A stretch of DNA of 64,000 bases from Leptidea sinapis (lineage: Eukaryota; Arthropoda; Insecta; Lepidoptera; Pieridae): NCBI RefSeq assembly GCF_905404315.1, contig NC_066280.1:10239001-10303000 (forward strand), written 5' to 3'. A program made the translations under genes and the position numbers. Shown here in pieces: positions 55,895 to 64,000 of this stretch (its first letter is position 1; each line of letters opens with the position of its first letter). The notes under the pieces were generated by a model that was not told the origin of the DNA, did no database searches, and saw only the letters and a program-made list of their open reading frames with translations.

Positions 55895-56200
55895 TTTACC
55901 AGTGGGAGGCTCCTTTGCACAGGATGCCGGCTAGATTATGGGTACCACAACGGCGCCTCTTTCTGCCGTGAAGCAGTAATGTGTAATCATTATTGTGTTT
56001 CGATCTATAGGGCGCCGTAGGTAGTGAAATTACAGGGCAAATGAGACACAACGTCTCAAGGTAACGAGCGCAATTGTAGAACCGCTCAGAATTTTTGGGT
56101 TTATCAAGAATCCTGAGCGGCACCGCATTATAATGGGCAGGGCGTATCAATTCGCATCAGCTGAACGTCATGCTCGTCTCATCCCTTATTTTAATAACGT
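55895..56200 (+). mobile_element. SINE-A copy, full length
   Basis: Begins 'accagtgggaggctcctttg' and ends 'ctcatcccttattttaataa'. All blocks are present. Confidence 0.88.
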
Positions 56201-56286
56201 ATTGTAATAATATATCTATGGACAGACCAGTGTCTTATTAATTTCTAATATAAATGTTATGAACAAGTCCAAATATATATTATGTA

Positions 56287-56656
56287 CTAGCAGACCCGAC
56301 AGACGTTGTTCTGTAGATAATAAAAAAAATTGTGTTTTATAGGAATTTGCCAATAATATTTCTAAACATCATGAATTATTTCGTAAAAAATGCTCCCTGT
56401 TTTTATAATGAAACTGATTCACTGTGGAAATGTCCAACCGTGCGTCACTAAATTCTCTCACAGAAAATATGTCCACACAAAACAAATATTGAAAATAAAA
56501 ATAATTATGGGTTCCAAATCGAAATTAAAACTATCCTTTCTCTCAAGTTGGACCAAACGGCACTCCATGAAGTAATACACATTTAAATCCGTTCATTAGT
56601 TTAGGAGTCCATCGCGGACAAACAACGTGTCACGTAATCTATATATACATAAGAGA
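56287..56656 (-). mobile_element. Non-autonomous Helitron (acgtgtc family)
   Basis: Antisense: CTAG at 56287-56290, hairpin 'gacagacgttgttctgt', 5' end at 56653-56656 followed by T. Collinear with the 54395 copy. Confidence 0.8.
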
Positions 56657-57216
56657 TAACCGCTTTGCAGTTCATTGTTACGCTTAAGGTCTGAATTTAA
56701 AAATATCGTTGATAATTGAAAAATAATGAATGAAAAAACCGTGACAATTTCAGTCATTTTCGGTTCAAAAGTCACGACGCATAAGTGCAGCAGAATCGTG
56801 CACTTCTGTAGTCATTCGAAACACAAGCAGTATCTGTTTAAGTATCGTAGCGGTTAACAAGTTATTCACTGCCGCTACGGAGAAGCTTGCTACGGGAAAA
56901 TGATTTTTTATCCCACTTAAGGCTAACCCAACTTAGTCCTTATAGCAGTAGCTATACGGTCGATAATAAAGTGGTAATATAAAACAATTGGGTATACAAG
57001 TTGATTAAAAGCACGTTGTTATTTGGTTGGCTTGCTATAGTTTGTGAAGGGAATGGATGAAATTATTTACTGTTTTGACATGGCTCCGGAGTTTTAATAA
57101 GTCTATTATGCGGTTACCGCACATAATGAGCTTTGGATTATCTTTTGTAATATTAACGTTACTTCAGAAATTGGGTACGATCTTTTTTTCTCTTATAATA
57201 CTTTATTTACTACAAA
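56657..57216. other. Spacer, no gene seen
   Basis: Slightly GC-richer around 56755-56900, but no coding signal, repeat or splice-bounded segment that I can name. Confidence 0.4.
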
Positions 57217-57325
57217 AATATATTTTTTTATAGAGGACAAATAAGCGTACGGGTCACCTCATGTTAAGTGATCACCGCCGCCCACATTTTCTTGCACTAC
57301 AAGAGGAATCACATGAGTGTTTCCG
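57217..57325 (-). mobile_element. LINE-J 3' UTR fragment
   Basis: 'agcgtacgggtcacctcatg' and 'aagtgatcaccgccgcccac' are the antisense 3' UTR of LINE-J; the coding part is absent. Confidence 0.75.
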
Positions 57326-57421
57326 GCCCATATGAAGTTTATATTTGCAATTTTAATCATAAGCTTAATTATTAATGATACAGCTAACAAAATGTAAAGA
57401 GTATATTAAAAATAATCTATA

Positions 57422-57811
57422 TCTATCTATATATATAAAAATGAATTGCTGTTCGTTAGTCTCGCTAAAACTCGAGAACGGTTGGACCAATTTGGCTAAA
57501 TTTGGTCTTGAATTATTTGTGGAAGTCCAGAGAAGGTTTAAAAGGTTTGAATAAACATGAAAATCCCCGTTTTTATATAAAAACAACAATTCTGATTGTC
57601 CTCCGACGTGTCCCCCCTCGTTCAGAAATCAAATAAAAATAATAGTTTAAAATAAATTTTTATATCTTTCTAACTTTCTGAGGAGGTAAAAAATAAACTT
57701 CCTTAAAACACGGGTAACACTTAAAAAATGATTCCTTTTGTTTGTTTTCATACAAAATTAAGGTCTTTTATTTATCGATTGAGGCAGTACGAAGTCTGCC
57801 GGGTCATCTAG
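57422..57811 (+). mobile_element. Non-autonomous Helitron (tctgccgggtc family)
   Basis: Starts TC after A (57421) with 'tatatatataaaaatgaatt' and 'ctcgctaaaactcgagaacg', and ends 'gaagtctgccgggtcatcta' plus G, that is CTAG before T. Confidence 0.78.
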
Positions 57812-57934
57812 TACATAATAAATTCGCCAATTAAAAGCCAGAAAATACTAATAACAGTGCAATAATATGTGACAAATTTTGTAGTTTAAGACAAAAACGA
57901 AAAATACTACATAAAAATTGAGAAAAACTTACTA

Positions 57935-58300
57935 GGGATAACGGCATTTATTTTCTCAAAATGTATTCCTTTAGTATTCTTTTTGATGTCATTTCTAATG
58001 TACTAGATACTACTACCGCTTCGAAAACAAATGGCACTCTGAGAGAGAAGAAGCGGCGCAAGAAACTCTCCCAGCATTCTTTTTTTGCGCTCATTTCAAT
58101 AAAAATATACAATATTGTACAGTCATTTCTATCGCTATAAAATAATCATAATCTAGTCCCAGGCTGTCCGATCATTTAGATATTCAGCTGTGGAGTTATA
58201 GGATTTACGACAGAGCCATTTTTTTTATAAATAATTTAAATTTATTTATAGATAATGCCTGAACAGTGTCTGGGACTTTGTTATAAAAGTATTAATTATT
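57935..58300 (-). mobile_element. LINE ORF2 C-terminus and 3' UTR
   Basis: Antisense relative of the 28325 copy, sharing 'cccagcattctttttttgcg', 'gtcccaggctgtccgatcat' and the codons for the terminal NDRTAWD-like motif. Confidence 0.78.
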
Positions 58301-59028
58301 TAGAAAAAATTAAATAAAAAGAAAAGAAGTAATCGTATGGATACGATTAATATGGATTGAGTAACTGAAATGGTGGTAAAAGTAGGCTGTGTAGTGTGAG
58401 TGAATATGAGTGTTTGTTTCACGACTGATAAATTATCCTGAACATACTGATGATTCATCCTACAATTCAAACAGTTTAATATCAATTATAACAGCTACAT
58501 GCCCGAATTATAAACCTGTTCTTTCCGTGTACTGTTCTCGCATAGGCAACATCTAATACATCTTAACATATCTCAGGAATTTGAAATAGAGTCGAATGGT
58601 TTTAATAAAACAAAAAAACATTTATAAATATGGACAATCACACTTCTGGATGTAAAATAGACTCCGATTTTCGAAATATTTTTAACATTGTGTTCGAGCT
58701 ACTTTCCGACAAGTCGTAAATCCTTGCGGCGGGATATTTTGTTAGGTCACACTTATGCAACCAGCATCACCACATGCGGTTCTTCCAGTTAACATAATTG
58801 TTCGTTAGAGGAAGATCTAGTAGCTATTCTACGATTTCGAAATCAGAAGTAATTGTGGCAAACCTATGGAGAATGTATCGACTCTATATCTGTATAACTG
58901 TATTTCTAATTCATTTTGACAATCTTCAGTGACAAACTGAGGCAATAAATAATAATATAGTCTTGATCGTATAATGTGGTAAGCTGGCACATAAACACCC
59001 ACTTACGACCGGAGGCCAATCCCCCTAG
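58301..59028. other. Spacer, no gene seen
   Basis: A somewhat GC-richer piece at 58700-58780 is unassigned. No coding signal. Confidence 0.4.
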
Positions 59029-59042
59029 GATCCCCTCATGCT

Positions 59043-59645
59043 CAGATCCCCTCCGCTGAAATCATAGTCTTGGGTGATTTCAACGGGCACAATGCCGAAT
59101 GGCTTGGATCACTACCACAGACTACGCAGGGCGATCTGCGCATAATTTTGCATTGGCGTATGGTCTGTCCCAATTGGTTGAGTCGCCAACGCGGCTCCCG
59201 GATGTGGATAGCCACATGCCGTCCTTATTGGATCTTTTGCTGACTACACATTCCGATGGTTACCAGGTCTTTGTCGACGCCCCTCTCGGAACGTCCGACC
59301 ATTGCCTGGTCAGGAGTGTAGTGCCTATCCGACGCCAACGTCGCAGACCACCAGCGACCGGCCGCGTATGGCACTACAAGTCAGCAGATTGGGATAGGAT
59401 GCGTTCCTTTTTTGCATCCTACCCTTGGGGCAAGGTTTGTTTCCCTTCGGATGATCCTAGTGCCTGCGCCGTTGCAGTAGCCGATGTGATACTACAGGGT
59501 ATGGATATTTTTATACCAAACTCTGTAGTACCCATCGGTGGCAGGCCCTGGTTCGATGCGTCAGTTAAAGCAGCATCTGACTGCGTAAAAAACAGGCGTA
59601 TCGAGCTTGGGTTGCGGCGCTGGGCACAAAGGATCCGAACTGCAT
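59043..59645 (+). pseudogene. LINE-J endonuclease, C-terminal part
   Basis: Encodes 'IIVLGDFNGHNAEW', 'SHMPSLLDLLLTTHSDGYQV' and 'LGTSDHCLVRSVVP', the last two conserved blocks of the endonuclease fold. The open frame from 59099 ends in TAG at 59645, where the other copy has CAG, a single-base nonsense change separating endonuclease from RT. Confidence 0.88.
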
Positions 59646-59703
59646 AGTTCTTAAGAGGCAATACAACCGTGCCTCCAGATTTTTTAAGCACCAAATTGCA
59701 CGT

Positions 59704-61443
59704 GTGAAATCGAAGCACGTCGTCAAAATTGGCGAGCAGCTTTCCAGTTACCCGACCGGAACACGCAAGTTCTGGTCGTTGTCGAAAGCTGCTCTTGGTA
59801 ACTTCAACCAGCCGTCCATGCACATGAGGAATGACACCCTGGCCCATACGCCAAAAGAGAAAGCCGATCTCCTGTGCACTCTTTTTGCCACCAACTCGAC
59901 ACTTGACGACAACGGAAAAACACCGCCAACCATCCCGCGGTGTCAGACCTCCATGCCTGAAGTACAGTTCCGACAGAAAACTGTTAGGCGAGCTCTGTTT
60001 TCGTTGGACGTCAGGAAGTCGAGCGGGCCGGATGGCATTTCTCCAATCGTGCTTAGAACGTGTGACGCCGGTGCTAACGCGTTTATTCCGGCACTCTTAT
60101 TCAAAAGGCGTAGTCCCTGATTCATGGAAGTCAGCCCTTGTCCATTCGATCCCAAAAAAAGGAGACAGTTCGGTTCCGAAAAACTACAGGCCTATTGCTA
60201 TTACCTCCCTACTCTCCAAAATCATGGAGAGCATAATTAACCGCCAGCTCTTGGTATACCTTGAGGGTCACCAGTTGATCAACGACCGGCAGTACGGCTT
60301 TCGCCATGGTCGGTCGACTGGCGATCTTCTGGTATACCTAACACATAGATGGGTGGCGGCTATTGAAAGCAAGGGTGAAGGCCTGGCAGTTAGTCTGGAT
60401 ATAGCGAAGGCCTTTGATCGTGTATGGCACAAGGCGCTCCTCGCAAAACTTCCATCATTTGGGCTTCCCGAGAGCTTATGCAAGTGGACCTCCATCTTCC
60501 TCACTGGGCGCAGCATACAGGTCGTTATCGACGGTTATTGCTCGAATCCCAAGCCCGTGAACGCTGGAGTGCCCCAAGACTGTGTGCTATCTCCCACGCT
60601 GTTTCTTCTGCATATCAGTGATATGTTGGACACCGCCAACATGCATTGCTATGCAGACGACAGCTTTGGTGATGCCGTATACACGGGCCATGCAGGTCTC
60701 TCTCGGGAAAACGTCGACCAGTGCCGGGAGAAACTTGTGTCTTCTATCGAGTCCTCTCTCGAGAAGGTCGCGGAATGGGGTAAGTTGAACCTTGTCCAAT
60801 TTAACCCCCAGAAGACTCAAGTTTGCGCGTTTACCACTAAAAAAACCCCATTTGCCGTATCACCGCTCTTCGAGAACACTTCCCTTAAAGCCTCGCCTAG
60901 TATCGGAATACTGGGTCTCGAAATCTCGAGCAATTGCCAATTCCGTGGCCATCTGGAGGGCAAAGCCAAACTTGCTTCAAAGAGACTGGGCGTCATAAAT
61001 AGATACGGACACATAGATAGACACGGCAATACTTCATACATTCTAGCGCTCTACAAAGCGCAGGTCCGGCCTCACATGGAGTATTGCTGTCATCTCTGGT
61101 CTGGCGCACCCCAGTATCCGCTCGATCCATTTGACCGCGTGCAATGCAGAGCAGCTCGAATTGTCGGGGACCCAGTACTCTGTGAACGGCTGGATCACTT
61201 GGCGTTGCGTAGAGACGTCGCATCATTGTGTGTTTTCTACCGCATTTATCACGGGGAGTGTTCCGAAGAGCTGTTCAACCTGATTCCTGCCGCCGAATTT
61301 CACCTTCGCACGACACGCCACAAGTTACGATATCATCCCCACCATCTGGATGTGTGGCGGTCCTCCACAGTGCGGTTTTCAAGGAGCTTTCTTCCTCGTA
61401 CCACGAAGCTGTGGAATGAGCTTCCTTGTGTGGTGTTTCCTTA
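59704..61443 (+). pseudogene. LINE-J reverse transcriptase and C-terminal domain
   Basis: Two overlapping frames (59704-60120 and 59831-61444) together cover the RT. An 11-bp deletion near 60062, visible by comparison with the - strand copy, shifts the frame between 'SSGPDGISPIVLRTC' and 'TPVLTRLFRHSYSKGVVPDS'. Downstream motifs are 'GFRHGRSTGDLLV', motif A 'VSLDIAKAFDRVWHKALL', motif B 'NAGVPQDCVLSP' (Gly to Asp in the usual PQG) and motif C 'HCYADDSFGDAVY'. The C-terminal part 'PHMEYCCHLWSGAPQYPLD' to 'TKLWNELPCVVFP' is open. A small insertion near 61010 adds an 'IDRHGNTSY'-type stretch. Confidence 0.9.
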
Positions 61444-61556
61444 AAGGCCGGCAACGCTCTTGTGATTCCTCTGGTGTTGCAGGAGAGTGTGGGCGGCGGT
61501 GGTCACTTAACACCAAGTGACCCGTACGCTCGTTTGTCTTCCTATTCCATAAAAAA

Positions 61557-62049
61557 AAAGTAAGACAGTCATTGAAATTATGGATGAAAGTTGATTTTTC
61601 TGAGAGATAAACTTTTTAATATAAAATAATTGTAATAATACTGAGGTGTTAAATTGATTTTCATTTTTGTGTACGATAGCGCAATAAATGAATATTGTAT
61701 TTAACCACATAAATGCTAGTACTTTATACTGATAAATAAAGCAATCCGTGCGAAAATATTCCCTTACCATTCCAAAATATTTAAAAAATGCATAATGATA
61801 ATGTTCAATTTTTCACTTCCGCCGGTTACATTATTTGATGCATATCATTATTTTCCATTCACTTATCATAAAATAGCAAGCCTGTATTTGTAGAGTAAAT
61901 ATTTAAAAAAAAAGCAATTTATGCACAAAGTTATTTAAACGAGTGTATTATTATCCCTGTGACATTTATTTGTTTGTTTCTGTCGAATCAAGTTACGTTA
62001 ATTGAAATAATTTGCCACAATATAGGCGGACAAATAAGTAATAGAACTT
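61557..62049. other. AT-rich spacer, no gene seen
   Basis: Nothing recognised. Confidence 0.45.
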
Positions 62050-62410
62050 CCCTACTAATAATAATATTTTAAATGTGAATGTAAGTTTGTTTGTTACGCT
62101 TTTACACCGAATGTACTGAACCAAATATGATGAAATTTGGTACAGCGATAGACTATTGAATTTGGGAAAGGGATTTGTGTAAAATTAAAATTTACGTCGA
62201 TGAGCAATACAATACGATAACAATACCAATAGCAGGTTTAGTTTGTCATAGCAATCTTCCTCGAAATAAGATTCATATAATATGCTGGGAACGGGAACGA
62301 AAACGGGAACCGGAACTGGAATAGGACATGAGATAATCTTCAATTTCAAACTTGCTCATTATTTTTAAAACCCTATTATCTACGCGGACGAAGTCGCGGG
62401 CATCAGTAGA
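62050..62410 (+). mobile_element. Non-autonomous Helitron (gtcgcgggc family)
   Basis: 5' 'cctactaataataatatttt' and 'gtttgttacgcttttacacc'; 3' 'cgcggacgaagtcgcgggca', where the CTAG has decayed. It contains a purine-rich '(ggaacg)' patch at 62285-62330. Relative: 29991. Confidence 0.62.
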
Positions 62411-62980
62411 TTATAAAACAGAATACATACACAGTCCCATGTTTTATCAACAAGCAAGACAAATGGGTCTATCAATATACTTCCGAAGCTCGAGTTCGGT
62501 GTGCGCTCACCCGTAGCTCGTCACTAACGATGCCATGTTCCGATGATCTTGGAATACACGTTACCTGCTTATATATGATGTATGTAGTATTAAAGATAGA
62601 TAGATAGATACTTTATTGCAACATACAGACATATTTGTTTATTTATTTGGTAATCTTAGAGTGATAAATTGTATTGTCTTTGATTATCGCGAGTGTTACA
62701 TATTTAAATAAAACACTTTTAAAGGATTAAAACTTGTGTAATTGTAATTGTGTTTTTACATTAGATTTTTGCGTAAAAATTACATTTCTATTTTTATTCT
62801 AGTTAACCCGACGTTTCAAGACCTTTCCCGTCTCGTTTTTGGGGGACTGCAGATTAAATGAGTCAAAGATAGTACTTTTCATAGTTGTCATTATCAAGTT
62901 TAGCGCCATTTATTGCCTCGGAGGTGGTATTTGCTGTAGACAGATGGTTTTTCGCAAAATTTACTGACTTTTTTTTACTG
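62411..62980. other. Spacer with a LINE tail-like motif
   Basis: 'gatagatagatagatacttt' at 62595 followed by 'attgcaacatacagaca' resembles an antisense LINE 3' end; otherwise nothing. Confidence 0.4.
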
Positions 62981-63095
62981 ATTTACTTCAAAAAAGGAGG
63001 AGGTTCTCAATTCGTCGTAATTTTTTTTTAATGTTTGTTACCTCAATACTTTCGACTGGATGAACCGTTTTTTATAATTCTTTTTTTATTTTAAA

Positions 63096-63130
63096 GGACC
63101 ACTCGGGAAGCACTACTTCCCGAGTGGTCC
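63096..63130. repeat. 15-bp perfect hairpin
   Basis: 'ggaccactcgggaag' (63096-63110) and its exact reverse complement (63116-63130) flank a 5-nt loop 'cacta'. GC-rich in AT-rich surroundings. Confidence 0.9.
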
Positions 63131-63631
63131 CATTAGTAATTTAGTAATTTGGTCCAGATCTGACAGTGGAATCCATAAGAAAACCATAAAAGTCTTAAAT
63201 TTTACTATACATACGTATAGCAAAGTGGATGATAAATTTACGAATAATTAAATATCGCGCCAACCGATTTCGATGATTCTTTTTTTATTGGAGAGCATAT
63301 ACTTCAAAGATAGTTTAGTGAGAGTTAGGTGGTTAGTGGTTAGGTTCTGATTACGGAATCCATGACAAAGCAACGGAACTCTTCAATTCTTAGGAACAAA
63401 TTAACAATACTCGGCCGAATCTTTTTTATGGTATATTTAAGACATCTACCATAACATAGTTATGGCCGAGTTATCGTCGTAGTCGAATATGATGAATCTT
63501 TAATCAAATTGCAAAGCGCTTACGTTCATTGCTGTATTGAAAAATTTAGTATATCTACACATATTTAGCCAAATTGTTAGTTAGTGTACTTCAAATTCAC
63601 TAAATATCATAAAATAAAAAAAAATACCAAA

Positions 63632-63885
63632 ACAATTGCGTATTTTTATACAACCCAATTAATAAATCTAATTCTAGTTACTCGGTTCATTCAAGATAGG
63701 TTTGTCAAGCACATCTCACCTATAACTACATACATAGTTATAGATGAGATGTGCTTGAGTCGTGACGAGGTGAGAGTCGACACCGGGCTGCGGCGGAAGG
63801 ACACCGATTCCAAAAATAACAATAATCGTAACTAGAATTGGATTAATTAATAAGATTGCATAAAAATACGCAATTATTTTTATAC
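63632..63885. repeat. Nested foldback in DNA-P
   Basis: The outer arms 'aattgcgtatttttata' (63634) and 'cataaaaatacgcaatt' (63859) plus 'aattctagttac' and 'gtaactagaatt' oppose each other. Inside, 63705-63728 and 63735-63758 pair over 24 positions with one mismatch, around a 6-nt loop. The 83-codon frame across the region is a by-product. Confidence 0.8.
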
Positions 63886-64000
63886 TTTTTACTGCACATT
63901 ATAAATATGGTTTTGGAATAGTGTTTTTGAAGGCGGTTGTTTTTTTGTTAAAATTTTACCAAAACTTTTGTATGGTCTGTTGTGTTCACAAATCACAAAA

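Larger units (their letters stand above)
59029..61556 (+). mobile_element. LINE-J large copy, 5'-truncated
   Basis: Collinear with the 17743-21010 copy but in the opposite orientation and starting inside the endonuclease domain. A short internal deletion near 59042 joins 'ggatcccctcatg' to 'ctcagatcccctccgc'. The copy runs through RT and C-terminal domain to the 3' UTR and terminal A-tract (61548-61559). Near 61440 the segment from 'gggacgatacgacatggg' to 'gcgtacacc' is deleted between short 'tttcc/ttcc' repeats. The 3' end is complete, unlike the - strand copy. Confidence 0.9.
62981..63937 (-). mobile_element. DNA-P element, largest copy (about 0.96 kb)
   Basis: The left end carries 'acttcaaaaaaggaggaggt' and 'tctcaattcgtcg'; the right end 'gaatagtgtttttgaaggcg' is the reverse complement of the family's other terminus ('aaccgacttcaaaaaacact' at 51768). 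Both ends carry the TIR core (ttcaaaaa/tttttgaa). The interior shows a 15-bp perfect hairpin (63096-63130), several 'tccgtaatcag'-like words and a long inverted structure (63632-63885). There is no transposase frame, so it is non-autonomous; superfamily unknown. Confidence 0.6.

Noticed and set aside
59029..61556. Host gene with a long + strand ORF (537 codons)
   Set aside because: All motifs are endonuclease/reverse transcriptase of LINE-J, with nonsense and frameshift lesions.
40428..64000. Further Dscam-like exons (second half of Ig1 and beyond)
   Set aside because: I looked for a splice-bounded segment with a second Ig cysteine and found none; the next exon probably lies beyond the window.

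Overview
The window is AT-rich, repeat-laden nuclear DNA of an insect, most likely a moth or butterfly. The evidence is the set of dispersed repeats (a Bm1-like SINE with a 'gtgggaggctcctttgcac' head, tRNA-derived SINEs, non-autonomous Helitrons ending in a hairpin plus CTAG, RTE and CR1/Jockey-type LINE remnants), which I recognise from lepidopteran genomes. The species cannot be told from sequence alone. There is no bacterial gene organisation, CRISPR array, rRNA gene or convincing functional tRNA gene.

The only host gene I can support is a Dscam-type immunoglobulin-superfamily cell adhesion molecule on the + strand. A signal-peptide exon (27786-27878, ATG at 27836) has a textbook branch point (TACTAAC), acceptor and donor. 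The next exon (40256-40427) encodes the first half of the first Ig domain. The phases match exactly: the first exon leaves one base of a codon and the second supplies the other two. The intron between them is 12.4 kb, and the following intron runs beyond the window (at least 23.5 kb). A GC-rich patch at about 5.2-5.4 kb with clustered TCAGTC initiator-like motifs and two possible splice donors is a candidate first, non-coding exon or promoter. If that is right, nearly the whole window is intron.

Layout: 0-4.2 kb, LINE/SINE/Helitron debris; 4.2-5.4 kb, low-repeat DNA leading to the candidate promoter; 5.9-16 kb, SINEs, an old LINE reverse-transcriptase fossil, RTE ends, a 76-bp perfect inverted repeat and tRNA-like repeats; 17.7-21.0 kb, a near-full-length but dead LINE (- strand); 22-27.5 kb, foldback DNA elements, SINEs and a LINE-in-SINE nest; 27.8 kb, signal-peptide exon; 28-33 kb, LINE, Helitron and SINE copies; 33.77-34.50 kb, an almost perfect (TTTTA)n array of about 147 units that cuts off a broken Ty3/gypsy element (34.5-37.6 kb, - strand; gag, zinc knuckle, protease and partial RT recognisable); 40.3 kb, Ig exon; 42-58 kb, Helitron-dominated intron; 59.0-61.6 kb, a second large dead LINE copy (+ strand); 62.0-63.9 kb, a Helitron and a roughly 0.96-kb TIR element with strong internal hairpins.

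Family labels used below are mine: LINE-J (CR1/Jockey-type non-LTR element of 17.7-21.0 and 59.0-61.6 kb), SINE-A (Bm1-like), SINE-S (tRNA-headed), Rep-T (repeat with a 3' tRNA-like domain), FB-M and FB-Q (foldback elements), DNA-P (TIR element ending 'aaccgacttcaaaaaa'). All repeat boundaries are judged by eye and are accurate to perhaps 5-30 bases.
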